DNA of 64,000 bases. It comes from Pedobacter mendelii (GTDB taxonomy: Bacteria > Bacteroidota > Bacteroidia > Sphingobacteriales > Sphingobacteriaceae). The stretch lies in contig NZ_BMDJ01000009.1 in NCBI RefSeq assembly GCF_014635725.1, positions 62,001 through 126,000 of the forward strand. Direction: 5' to 3'. The notes under the pieces were generated by a model that saw nothing but the letters and a program-made list of their open reading frames with translations, did no database searches and was not told where the DNA came from. A program made the position numbers and the translations under genes. Of the stretch, positions 18,024 to 25,696 are shown piece by piece. The number at the start of each line of letters is the position of its first letter. The first letter of the stretch is position 1.

Positions 18024-18094
18024 TGGTTTAAGGTTTAGGGTTTAAGGTTTAGGGTTTGGGCGCTTTAACCTTTACGCCTTTAACCTTAAACCTC
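18024..18094. repeat. Reiterated GTTTAAGGTTTAGG word with inverted copy, between thrB and thrC
   Basis: The word GGTTTAAGGTTTAGG occurs about twice in tandem (18024-18056). The right side (18064-18094) is its approximate reverse complement, TTTAACC...CCTTAAACC. It resembles a telomere-like run but is an intergenic hairpin. It may attenuate or stabilise the thr mRNA between thrB and thrC. Confidence 0.7.
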
Positions 18095-18103
18095 CTGCCT
18101 TTC

Positions 18104-19105
18104 TTACATTACTCTCGGTCCTTCAGCGTTAACCGAAGAAACAAAAGCTTTGCTGTTAATATTTAGTTTATGTAAATGTTGTTGTTGTGCTTTAGTAATT
18201 TTTTTAGCTGTTTCTTCATCTTTGGTTAAGGCAAAAACAGATGGGCCAGAGCCAGAAATTCCGAAACCAATAGCACCGTTTTCCGTGGCCAGGTTCCTCA
18301 TTTCTTCAAAACCCGGAATTAAAATGGAGCGGGTTGGTTCTACCAGAACATCTTTCATACTTCTGCCGATTAAATCGAAATCATTCATGAATAAACCACT
18401 CACCAAGCCGGCAACATTTCCCCATTGGGTTACAGCGTCCTTTAAAAAAACCTTGCTACGAATCATCTGTCGGGCATCTTTTGTTGGTACATCAACCTGT
18501 GGATACACAATCGCAGCGAACATACCTGCAGGAGTTGGAAGAGAAATCACATCTAGCGGCTCGTAACTTCTAACCAAAACAAAGCCACCCATAATGGCAG
18601 GAGCAACATTGTCGGCATGCCCATAACCGCAAGCCAGTTCTTCACCTTTCATGGCGAATGGAACCAATTCTTTTGCGGTTAATAAATCGCCCATCAATTT
18701 GTTTATGGCAAATAAGCCCGCAACAGTACTGGCAGAACTCGAGCCTAATCCGCTACCGATTGGCATTTTTTTATGCAGTTCAATCTCAACACCAACATCT
18801 AACCGATTAATGTGTTGCAAATAATGCTGAACACTTGCGCTAACCGTATTCTTTGCAGCATCTAATGGTAACTTACCATCATCACCAGTAATTCTTTTTA
18901 TGATTACACCAGGCGTATCGGTTAAGCGCATCTCAACCTCATCTCCAGGTTCGTTTACAGCGAAACCAAGTACATCGAAACCGCAAACTACGTTAGCAAC
19001 GGTCGCAGGGGCGAAAACTCTAACCCCCCGGCCCACTAATGGGGAACTTGCCTTTCCATCGGTTATATCTAATGTTTCGGTGGAGCTTAAATTGTTATTC
19101 GACAT
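18104..19105 (-). CDS. thrB: Homoserine kinase
   Basis: The 333-residue GHMP-family kinase phosphorylates homoserine using ATP. It shows the N-terminal VRVFAPATVANVVCGFDVLG motif and the ATP-binding loop KMPIGSGLGSSSASTVAG (about residues 112-129), plus the C-terminal GISGSGPSVFAL motif. The first 27 residues before the GHMP domain are polar and slightly longer than in E. coli ThrB, so a later start is possible. It lies between thrA (88 bp away) and thrC on the same strand, completing the aspartate-to-threonine branch. Confidence 0.95.
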   Translation of the reverse strand: MSNNNLSSTETLDITDGKASSPLVGRGVRVFAPATVANVVCGFDVLGFAVNEPGDEVEMRLTDTPGVIIKRITGDDGKLPLDAAKNTVSASVQHYLQHINRLDVGVEIELHKKMPIGSGLGSSSASTVAGLFAINKLMGDLLTAKELVPFAMKGEELACGYGHADNVAPAIMGGFVLVRSYEPLDVISLPTPAGMFAAIVYPQVDVPTKDARQMIRSKVFLKDAVTQWGNVAGLVSGLFMNDFDLIGRSMKDVLVEPTRSILIPGFEEMRNLATENGAIGFGISGSGPSVFALTKDEETAKKITKAQQQHLHKLNINSKAFVSSVNAEGPRVM

Positions 19106-19193
19106 TATCTATTTATTTTTTTGTTGCCAGGGGTTGAAACCTTAGGCTATCCTATTAATTATTTAATTGGGTTATTGCTTAGTCTTTCTACTT

Positions 19194-21644
19194 TTAGCTT
19201 AAAGAACCCACATTAATAATATCTGCAAAAACCCCAGCGGCTGTAACCTCTGCACCAGCACCCGGACCTTTTACTACTAACGGACGAGCATGATACCTAT
19301 CCGTTGTAAATGAGATGATGTTATCACTTCCCGAAAGCATATAGAACGGATGACTATCATCAACCATTTGCAAGCTGATTTCTACATTCCCATTTTCCAG
19401 TTTACCAATATAGCGGAGAACTTTTTTATCATTAGCCGCTCTGGTTTTTAAATCTTCAAAATACGCAGCGTTTTTCTGTAATTCTGAGTAGAAATCTTCA
19501 ACAGAAGTTGCATTTAAACAAGCCTCAGGTAAAATATTATCAATTTTTACATCAATTGCCTCTAAAGGGTAACCTGCATCACGAGCAAGAATTAGCATTT
19601 TACGCATAAAATCTTTTCCATTCAAATCATCACGTGGGTCTGGTTCTGTGTAACCCAATTCCTGTGCTTCTTTTACGGTTTCGTAAAAACCAGCATCGCC
19701 TTTAAAATTATTGAAGATGTAAGAAATTGTTCCAGATAAAATCGCCTCGATGCAAGCAACCTTATCGCCACTCATCATCAACTCTCTTAATGTACGGATG
19801 ATAGGCAAACCGGCACCAACATTGGTTTCGTAATAAAAATCGACACCGAACTTACGGGCAGTATCTTTGAAAGATTTGTATTGAGCGAAATCTGCAGAGT
19901 TCCCTTTTTTATTACAGGTAACTACCGAAATACTACTCTCAAAAATTCCCTGATAAAATTCGATAGGTGTTTCTGCTGCGGTATTATCTACAAAAACACA
20001 GTTTGGTAGGTTTAGCGCTTTCATACGTTCCACAAAACCAGCTAAATCAGCCTGTTCGCCGTTGGTATTTAAATTGCTTTCCCAATCTTCAAGCGATAAA
20101 CCCTCGGCACTAAAAATCATTTTTCTGGTGTTGCTGATGCCCGCAACTTTAACTTGTAAATCGTTATTGGCAGATAGGAAAGGCATTTGTTCTCTGAGTT
20201 GTTTAAACAAGGTTTTGCCGATATTTCCGGTGCCTAAACAGAAAATATTTAGTGTACGTTTCAAATCGGTAAAGAATGCATCGTGAACGGCATTTACTGC
20301 TTTCGATAAATCTGCTGCGCTAATAATTACCGAAATGTTATACTCCGATGAACCTTGAGCAATCGCTCTAACATTAATGCCGTTTCTACCCAAAGCGTTG
20401 AACAATCTTCCGCTCATGCCCGGGGTACGTTTCATGTTCTCGCCAACAATGGCTAGAACGGCTAAGTTATTTTCAACTTCCGGTAAAGCCAGTTTATTGG
20501 CATCTAGTTCCAGTTCAAATTCCTTCTTTATTAAGGCAATTGCCTGTCCGGCATCGGTTGGTTTTACTGCGAAAGTGATGCTGTGCTCTGATGAAGATTG
20601 CGTAATCAACACCACGTTAATCTGTTCGCGAGAAAGTAAAGAGAATAATCTACCGCTGAAACCAGCCTTACCCACCATGCCACTTCCGGTTAAGTTAATG
20701 ATGCTGATATGGTCGATAGAAGAAATGCCTTTTATTGGTAATCTCGATGCTTTTACATCACTTTTTATATAAGTTCCGGCAAAATCAGGCTCAAAAGTAT
20801 TTTTAATAACAATTGGAATTTTCTTCATAAAAGCCGGAATCATCGTTGGAGGATAAATCACTTTCGCCCCGAAATAACTTAATTCCATTGCCTCGGTATA
20901 ACTCAATTCAGGCAACGAGAAAGCCTTTTTTACGATGCGTGGGTCAGCAGTCATCATGCCGTTTACATCCGTCCAAATTTCGATTTCTTCTGCATTTAAA
21001 GCTGATCCCCAAACTGCGGCGGTATAATCAGAACCACCGCGACCTAATGTTGTCACTCTACCTGCCGCATTGCTGGCGATGAAACCCGTAACAAACAAAA
21101 CTTTACCTTTATTTGCCTGGTAGAAATCATTAATCAAGATTTCAGTAAGTTCGGTATCAACCCTTGCCTGTCCGAAATTGCTATCGGTTTTAATGAGTTC
21201 TGAACCATTAACATAAAGTGCTTCCTCAAATTGTTGCGATGCGATGTGTGCAATCATGAAAGATGAGCAGCGTTCGCCATAACTTAAAATCTGGTCTTTG
21301 GTTTGCAAACTCAATTCTCGAAGATTGGTTACGGCTTGCAATAAATCTTCCAGTTCGTTAAAGAAGATTTTTAAACGCGTAAACACCGGGTTTTGTGCCG
21401 CTGCTGGCAAAAGCGAGCGAATAACTGCGAAATGTTTTGCTTCAATTTCTTTTAAAGAAGTATCGTAATCTTCGCCCCGTTCGGCGCTTTCGGCCATATC
21501 GGTTAGCAAATTGGTTACGCCACTCATTGCCGATAATACAACTACCGGATTGCTCTGTAATTTTTCTTTGGCCACTATGCTTAGCAGCGTTTTAATGTTC
21601 TCGGCCGAACCTACGGATGTGCCGCCGAATTTTAATACTTTCAT
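19194..21644 (-). CDS. thrA: Bifunctional aspartokinase / homoserine dehydrogenase
   Basis: The start is ATG 21644 (MKVLKFGGTSVGSAENIK), which matches the family; an in-frame ATG nine codons upstream adds MHDSLKPRK and is less likely. The 816-residue protein has an aspartokinase domain (KFGGTSVGS, then GFIASNAAGRVTTLGRGGSD), two ACT domains at about residues 310-450 (TGSGMVGKAGFSGRLF and GENMKRTPGMSGRLF), and a homoserine dehydrogenase domain with the GTGNIG nucleotide loop and TNVGAGLP. The size matches E. coli ThrA (820). ACT domains imply feedback control by threonine. Its transcript starts with a Thr/Ile-rich leader peptide and terminator, giving attenuation as a second control. Confidence 0.97.
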   Translation of the reverse strand: MKVLKFGGTSVGSAENIKTLLSIVAKEKLQSNPVVVLSAMSGVTNLLTDMAESAERGEDYDTSLKEIEAKHFAVIRSLLPAAAQNPVFTRLKIFFNELEDLLQAVTNLRELSLQTKDQILSYGERCSSFMIAHIASQQFEEALYVNGSELIKTDSNFGQARVDTELTEILINDFYQANKGKVLFVTGFIASNAAGRVTTLGRGGSDYTAAVWGSALNAEEIEIWTDVNGMMTADPRIVKKAFSLPELSYTEAMELSYFGAKVIYPPTMIPAFMKKIPIVIKNTFEPDFAGTYIKSDVKASRLPIKGISSIDHISIINLTGSGMVGKAGFSGRLFSLLSREQINVVLITQSSSEHSITFAVKPTDAGQAIALIKKEFELELDANKLALPEVENNLAVLAIVGENMKRTPGMSGRLFNALGRNGINVRAIAQGSSEYNISVIISAADLSKAVNAVHDAFFTDLKRTLNIFCLGTGNIGKTLFKQLREQMPFLSANNDLQVKVAGISNTRKMIFSAEGLSLEDWESNLNTNGEQADLAGFVERMKALNLPNCVFVDNTAAETPIEFYQGIFESSISVVTCNKKGNSADFAQYKSFKDTARKFGVDFYYETNVGAGLPIIRTLRELMMSGDKVACIEAILSGTISYIFNNFKGDAGFYETVKEAQELGYTEPDPRDDLNGKDFMRKMLILARDAGYPLEAIDVKIDNILPEACLNATSVEDFYSELQKNAAYFEDLKTRAANDKKVLRYIGKLENGNVEISLQMVDDSHPFYMLSGSDNIISFTTDRYHARPLVVKGPGAGAEVTAAGVFADIINVGSLS

Positions 21645-21719
21645 TTTTCTGGGTTTTAATGAATCATGCACACTTGCTTGTCAATTATCTTTTTGTGCAG
21701 TTTTCAATTGTTTTGGTTT

Positions 21720-21755
21720 AAAAAAAAAGCGTCCCGACTTGGGTCGGGACGCTTT
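21720..21755 (-). terminator. Attenuator terminator of the thr operon
   Basis: On the minus strand, AAAGCGTCCCGAC pairs perfectly with GTCGGGACGCTTT (13 bp, 4-nt loop), followed by an uninterrupted run of nine T's. It lies 32 bp after the leader-peptide stop codon and 75 bp before the thrA start. There is no full gene upstream in the same direction for it to terminate, so it fits an attenuator rather than an ordinary terminator. Confidence 0.9.
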
Positions 21756-21787
21756 CTGTGTTTTTTATGTTTTTAATTTACAACAAC

Positions 21788-21853
21788 TTAGCCTCCCAGT
21801 TTTTCTCCGGTGGTAATAATAATCGTTGTAATAATTGATGTGTTAAAATTCAT
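21788..21853 (-). CDS. thrL: thr operon leader peptide, 21 aa, Thr/Ile-rich
   Basis: A 22-codon reading frame starts at the ATG complementary to 21851-21853 and ends at TAA (21788-21790). It encodes MNFNTSIITTIIITTGEKL plus two Gly. Five of 21 residues are Thr and five are Ile, clustered at positions 5-15, the pattern of the E. coli thr leader, which reports charged tRNA-Thr and tRNA-Ile. A 13-bp terminator follows 32 bp later, then thrA. When Thr/Ile are scarce, a ribosome stalled in the ITTIIITT run would favour an alternative RNA fold. The candidate antiterminator is weak by eye: CTGGGAGGC at the peptide end could pair with TCCC of the terminator arm. Confidence 0.88.
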   Translation of the reverse strand: MNFNTSIITTIIITTGEKLGG

Positions 21854-21861
21854 GTTGCTTT

Positions 21862-21876
21862 GTGTACTTTGTACAC
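21862..21876. promoter_or_regulatory. Palindrome GTGTAC-N3-GTACAC upstream of the thr leader
   Basis: Perfect 6-bp arms flank a 3-bp spacer (21862-21867 and 21871-21876), 8 bp before the leader-peptide start. A weak Bacteroidetes-type promoter (TTG, 21 bp, TACTTTAC; consensus TTTG/TAnnTTTG) can be drawn just upstream on the minus strand. The palindrome could be an operator or a 5'-end RNA hairpin. Confidence 0.4.
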
Positions 21877-22012
21877 CGTAAAGTAGAAGATAATTTTTTT
21901 AAAATGCAACTATTTTTTGAATTTTCTTTCAGACTTTTTAATAAAACGTTTAATCAGATGAAATAACTGCATTTTTTGAACTCGAAACCAATTTGGGTTT
22001 TATTAATTATTT

Positions 22013-22102
22013 GTCAGTCTGAGCTTGTCGAAGACTTTTTATTTTATAGCTTGAAATTGTCGTTCGTCAACTTGTCCGTATTTTTCGGGAAGCTCAGGAT
22101 GA
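22013..22102. repeat. Dispersed repeat with TCTGAGCTTGTCGAAGAC arm
   Basis: The left arm GTCAGTCTGAGCTTGTCGAA is followed about 55 bp later by GGGAAGCTCAGGATGA, whose reverse complement (TCATCCTGAGCTTCCC) matches the left arm imperfectly. This type of sequence is widespread as short intergenic repeats in Bacteroidetes genomes. There is no coding potential. Confidence 0.6.
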
Positions 22103-22220
22103 TATTTCGATTGAGAATAGAACAAAAAATAATTAGAAAAGCAAGGTTCTGTACATTTCGGTTGCAGCAGCCCTGCCATTTACTACAATCTTTTTGATTT
22201 CTGCAGTGCCATCCATAAGC

Positions 22221-22251
22221 GTCGTTGCGAGGAGGAACGACGCGGCAATCT
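22221..22251. repeat. Dispersed repeat fragment, GTCGTTGCGAGGAGGAACGA type
   Basis: This 31-bp piece has the CGTTGCGAGGAGGAACGACG...GCAATCT sequence known from many bacterial interspersed repeats. It includes an inverted pair CGTCGTT/AACGACG. A related, fuller palindromic element lies at 44029-44110. Confidence 0.6.
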
Positions 22252-22360
22252 ATTTATTAGTGTAGTGCAGTAAAAAGTATTTTCGTGGCTGTCAGGTTTA
22301 TTGAAATTCAGGTTGAGGTACTATTTGAGTTTGGTGCCGATATGGTGGGTTAGGAAATTT

Positions 22361-22402
22361 TAAATTCCCCTCTTGAGGGGTGCCCGCAGGGTGGGTTGGT
22401 TA
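22361..22402. repeat. Dispersed repeat fragment with CCCCTCTTGAGGGG palindrome
   Basis: The segment TTAAATTCCCCTCTTGAGGG plus TGCCCGCAGGGTGGGTTGG resembles a common intergenic repeat of Bacteroidetes. The central palindrome is at 22367-22380. It completes a run of three unrelated repeat pieces between the thr leader and the next gene. I see nothing else in 21.88-22.44 kb. Confidence 0.55.
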
Positions 22403-22440
22403 TTGTTCAAAAAATTTTTAGGTTACATCAAAAATCAAAG

Positions 22441-22809
22441 TTACTCAAGATTAAAAATTATTTCTCCTTTTGTATAACCACTATTAGAAGTAACTAAGAG
22501 AATTACATCATCTCTTGTCGCATATTCATGGCAATACTTTGTTTTTATATAAATGTCTTTTCCATCCACCTTATATAAATTATCATCAATTTTAGATACT
22601 GATATTGAATATTTACCTAATCTTAGGTCAAATTCTTGAAGTTCTGTTTTTATATCGTCTGCAATATCATCTGATGAATTTAAAAATATAGATGTTGCTT
22701 CAACCTCTTTTCCAGAGTAAAATTCCTCAATATCATATTTGTCCGATTTAGTCTTTGAGTTGAAGAATATGCCAATAAAAAATAGTGAAATAATAATTAG
22801 ACGACACAT
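22441..22809 (-). CDS. Hypothetical exported or membrane-anchored protein
   Basis: The 122-residue protein starts with a hydrophobic segment (about residues 3-18), then a Lys/Asp/Ser-rich region with no recognised domain. Two beta-like stretches (LRLGKYSISVSKIDDNLYKV and KDIYIKTKYCHEYATRDDVI) make it look like a small periplasmic domain. It is more AT-rich than the core genes around it. It is the most downstream of three small minus-strand unknown genes (22.4-23.8 kb), which may form one transcript. Confidence 0.55.
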   Translation of the reverse strand: MCRLIIISLFFIGIFFNSKTKSDKYDIEEFYSGKEVEATSIFLNSSDDIADDIKTELQEFDLRLGKYSISVSKIDDNLYKVDGKDIYIKTKYCHEYATRDDVILLVTSNSGYTKGEIIFNLE

Positions 22810-22876
22810 AAGCGTTATATAATAAGTTTAGGTAATTAATCATTTAAATCGTTTTCAACATCATCGATATCTGAAC

Positions 22877-23149
22877 TCAAATCATCTGCTTCACTTTCAG
22901 CATCTTCGATGCTTTCTGATGACCTGTTTTCATACAAATCTGTATTGAGCTCTGTAAATCTGAAACTCTCGATTGTATATTTTCTAATTTATCGTCGAGA
23001 ACCTCAAGTTTAGATTCTGAATCTGCTAAATTATCTTTTGCAAAAATTAACTCCTTTTTAAGTTTTTTAACTTGAATCATTTGGGATGTACTAAAACATA
23101 ATAGTAGTAACATTCCAATATAGGGTAGATAAATTTTTAATAATTTCAT
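22877..23149 (-). CDS. Hypothetical membrane-anchored coiled-coil protein, probably frameshifted near its 3' end
   Basis: The 90-residue product has one membrane segment (about residues 7-24) and then a coiled coil (about 28-70). The last 20 residues (CMKTGHQKASKMLKVKQMI) are basic and break the heptad pattern. In another frame the same DNA continues as an open, strongly acidic tail (ENRSSESIEDAESEADD and on to NDLND) ending at a stop at 22836-22838. That tail fits the protein better, so a one-base indel or a sequencing error near 22940-22960 is likely. Function is unknown; single-pass coiled-coil proteins of this kind often act in the periplasm or as scaffolds. Confidence 0.55.
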   Translation of the reverse strand: MKLLKIYLPYIGMLLLLCFSTSQMIQVKKLKKELIFAKDNLADSESKLEVLDDKLENIQSRVSDLQSSIQICMKTGHQKASKMLKVKQMI

Positions 23150-23182
23150 GAGTGAGAGATTTAATTTGGTAATTAGCTAAGC

Positions 23183-23788
23183 TTATAATTTAATCAAATC
23201 ATTTATAATTTGATTGGGAGAATCTACTGCAGATTTAATTGAAAGGCCATTGGCTAAATAGCCAGTACTCAATAAAGAGTAAGCTTCAATTATATTTCTC
23301 TTATTTTGAGAAGATACAGCTTCCCATGCAAATTTGAATACATGATAAACAATTGAAGAAATTGGGTCAACAATTACAGGTTTCATGTCAAGATAAAAAT
23401 TGCCATTTTTAACCTTTCTCATTCTAATTTCACGAGATTTTGTAAAAATACGTTCTGGATAAATTATTGCTTTTCCATAAGTGTTTAACATTAAATTAAT
23501 GAATGTTTCATCAAAATTTTTCTCCTCAAAGGCTAAATACCAAATATTAAAATTTTTAATTAACTCCTCCTTTTCTTTTTTAGATGATGAGACTCTTAAA
23601 ATTCTGGCATAAAATAGTAAAGAAAAAAGTATTAAATCCTTATCATTTGACTTATCTGTTCTGCTAAGTATTTCAAATTCAGATTGCCTTTCTATAATAA
23701 TTTTTATATTTAGAACAACCTCGGATTTCTGGAAAAAAGCTTTAAGGAAAAACATATTAAAATTGTTATATATGAAAATGAATAGCAA
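23183..23788 (-). CDS. Hypothetical protein, 201 aa
   Basis: I do not recognise this protein. It appears soluble apart from a short hydrophobic start. A later in-frame Met (MFFLKAFFQKSEVV, at 23755) is an alternative start. The middle (about 50-100) is helical, with the stretch LFSLLFYARILRVSSSKKEK. There is an AT-rich codon bias (many Ile, Asn, Lys, Phe) compared with thrA or rsgA. It lies first of three small minus-strand unknowns. Confidence 0.5.
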   Translation of the reverse strand: MLFIFIYNNFNMFFLKAFFQKSEVVLNIKIIIERQSEFEILSRTDKSNDKDLILFSLLFYARILRVSSSKKEKEELIKNFNIWYLAFEEKNFDETFINLMLNTYGKAIIYPERIFTKSREIRMRKVKNGNFYLDMKPVIVDPISSIVYHVFKFAWEAVSSQNKRNIIEAYSLLSTGYLANGLSIKSAVDSPNQIINDLIKL

Positions 23789-23865
23789 TAAAAAACTATT
23801 GGTAAATTTAAATTAATCAATTAATTTAGCTTACGGTTTCCCGTAAGCTAAATGAAAATGTAACG

Positions 23866-24315
23866 CTAACTCCTAATCCCAATATAAATCTCTACTTCCG
23901 ATTCTGCACCTTGCTGAGATTTTGCGCCATAAACCTCAAAATCTGCAACATAAGTTCTTTTTAAAGTAACGTCATTAGCCCATATTTCCTGCCACGTTTC
24001 TACAACGGCATTTGGCATTTCACCTTTTGCAAAATATCTTAAAATCCTTTCGTTGTTAATCTCTCTGCCCACTAAACCATCGGGGATATTATCTAAAGAG
24101 CTTACTCGTTGCCCGATAATGGTTGTATATTTTTCGGTGTAATCACTTTCATAATCAGTATAAATGGCATAAACATCTTCGCTTTCTTTATTTGGTATTT
24201 TATTAAAGATTTGTTCATTGTAAAACCTGCCCCAAAGTAGGCCTAAATCTGTTGCCGCCTGATTATTTTGATTGGTGGTTACTACCGAAATGCCGATAAT
24301 TTTAAAATTTTCCAT
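23866..24315 (-). CDS. GyrI-like effector-binding domain protein
   Basis: The 149-residue protein matches the stand-alone GyrI-like/integron effector-binding fold. It has an N-terminal strand (KIIGISVVTTNQN), a helix with DLGLLWGRFYNEQIFNKIP, the strand pair EDVYAIYTDYESD and YTTIIGQRV, the helix ETWQEIWAN, and a C-terminal strand SEVEIYIGIR. Such proteins bind small cyclic or hydrophobic ligands, often as detached ligand-binding parts of AraC/MerR-type regulators. No DNA-binding domain is present and no regulator lies beside it. Confidence 0.82.
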   Translation of the reverse strand: MENFKIIGISVVTTNQNNQAATDLGLLWGRFYNEQIFNKIPNKESEDVYAIYTDYESDYTEKYTTIIGQRVSSLDNIPDGLVGREINNERILRYFAKGEMPNAVVETWQEIWANDVTLKRTYVADFEVYGAKSQQGAESEVEIYIGIRS

Positions 24316-24391
24316 GGTTTAGATTTTAAACGAAGATATTGCTTGTAAAAGGCATTTTGAGTTTATGTTTTCCACAACGCTGTTTTAAATA

Positions 24392-24580
24392 TTTTGGCTA
24401 AAGCCAACTGAATCTTTATAATATATCCGTTGGTTGAAACCGGCAATGAATTTGCGAAACTAACATATTGGGCACTATTTCTAAATCAAAAAAGATGGCA
24501 TTTAATAAATCTGTTCATTCTTCATTGCCATCTGCTTTAGCTGATGAAATTAAATTAGTAGAAAGGGGCTTTAGCCAAAA
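24392..24580. repeat. Palindromic MITE-like element with TTTTGGCTAAAGCC termini
   Basis: TTTTGGCTAAAGCC (24392-24405) is the exact reverse complement of GGCTTTAGCCAAAA (24567-24580). Inside, each arm also carries GGCAATGAA at a similar distance from its end (around 24444 on the plus strand and around 24525 on the minus strand). The two-arm layout over about 190 bp, with no convincing gene, fits a small non-autonomous or REP-like element. Short open frames across it follow from the palindrome and are not believable genes. Confidence 0.7.
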
Positions 24581-24612
24581 CTCAAATTTTATTGCAGTTT
24601 CTTTTGTCTTTA

Positions 24613-24760
24613 AACCCGATGGGAGCGAGCATCCCCGATTTTTCATCGGAATAAAGCGCACAGCGGGATTAACACTAAAATGAAAAACAGGTTTTGCTTT
24701 CCAAATCAATTTCAATTTCATCTTCCATTTTTACCTCCAACATCTTCCATCCTTTTCATA
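24613..24760. repeat. Further repeat-like spacer before rsgA
   Basis: A segment with GGGAGCGAGCATCCCCGATT and ATCGGAATAAAGCGC (a small CCGAT/ATCGG dyad) is followed by CATCTTCCATTTTTACCTCC and CATCTTCCATCC (24721-24752). The CATCTTCCAT word is the one bracketing the repeat insertion in metH. No gene is seen. Confidence 0.5.
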
Positions 24761-24774
24761 CCTTTGTTACAAAT

Positions 24775-25695
24775 ATGCAGGGCTTAGTTATTAAATCTAC
24801 AGGGAGTTGGTACAACGTTTTGGCCGATAATGGCGAACGTTACAATTGCCGTATTGTGGGCAAATTTAGGATTAAAGGGATTAAAACAACAAACCCAATT
24901 GCGGTTGGCGACCGTGTGAAATTCGATTTGGAGAAAGATAGTAATCAGGGTTTGATTAACGAAATGCTACCCCGGAAAAACTATATCATCCGTAAGTCGA
25001 TTAACTTAAGTAAGCAAGCTCAAATTCTGGCTGCTAATCTGGATATGGCCATTTTGGTTGTAACGCTTGCATCGCCTAGAACTTCTTTAGGGTTTATAGA
25101 TAGGTTTTTGGTTACGGCCGAGGCTTATGATGTGCCTGCAGTTTTGGTGTTTAATAAACTTGATTTATTTAGTAAGGAAGGTTTAGAAATTCTGCAAGAT
25201 TTTAAGGAAATTTATCAATCCATCGGCTATCCTTGTTATGAGGTTTCGGCCTTAAAAGGTATTAATATTCCAATTATTCAGGAGTTAATTACAAATAAAA
25301 TTACATTAATTTCAGGTCATTCAGGAGTTGGAAAATCGAGTTTAATTAATGCTTTATTACCTGATAGAGATTTACGAACTGGCGAGGTTTCTGATTGGAG
25401 CGATAAAGGCCAGCATACTACCACTTTTGCCGAAATGTTTGAGCTGCCTCAAGGTGGTTTTATTGTAGATACACCAGGAATTAGAGAATTAGGGGTTATT
25501 GATATTGAAAAAGAAGAACTCGGTCATTTTTTTAGGGAAATTTTTAAAACTTCGCATAATTGTCGGTTTAATAATTGTCGCCATATAAATGAACCTGGCT
25601 GTGCAGTGATTGAAGCCGTAAACGAAGGCGATATTGCCGTTTCGAGATACGAAAGTTACCTGAGTATTTATCATAATAACGATACAAGGCATTAA
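24775..25695 (+). CDS. rsgA: Ribosome small subunit-dependent GTPase A
   Basis: The start is ATG 24775 (MQGLVIKSTGSWYNVLADNG); upstream in-frame codons cover repeat DNA. The 306-residue circularly permuted GTPase acts late in 30S subunit maturation. It has an N-terminal OB fold, then GTPase motifs in permuted order: FNKLD (G4), the P-loop GHSGVGKSSLIN, and DTPG (G3). A C-terminal zinc motif follows, with the pattern C-x4-C-x-H-x5-C in CRFNNCRHINEPGC. It appears monocistronic and convergent with the following gene. Confidence 0.95.
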   Translation: MQGLVIKSTGSWYNVLADNGERYNCRIVGKFRIKGIKTTNPIAVGDRVKFDLEKDSNQGLINEMLPRKNYIIRKSINLSKQAQILAANLDMAILVVTLASPRTSLGFIDRFLVTAEAYDVPAVLVFNKLDLFSKEGLEILQDFKEIYQSIGYPCYEVSALKGINIPIIQELITNKITLISGHSGVGKSSLINALLPDRDLRTGEVSDWSDKGQHTTTFAEMFELPQGGFIVDTPGIRELGVIDIEKEELGHFFREIFKTSHNCRFNNCRHINEPGCAVIEAVNEGDIAVSRYESYLSIYHNNDTRH

Positions 25696-25696
25696 G

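Noticed and set aside
18024..18094. Telomere-like TTTAGGG runs, as if from a linear replicon end or eukaryotic contamination
   Set aside because: The run is short, lies between thrB and thrC, and is followed by its reverse complement, like other spacers here.
24468..24721. Open frames of about 70 codons on both strands before rsgA
   Set aside because: They are mirror products of the palindromic element and adjoining repeats, with no plausible start or protein character.
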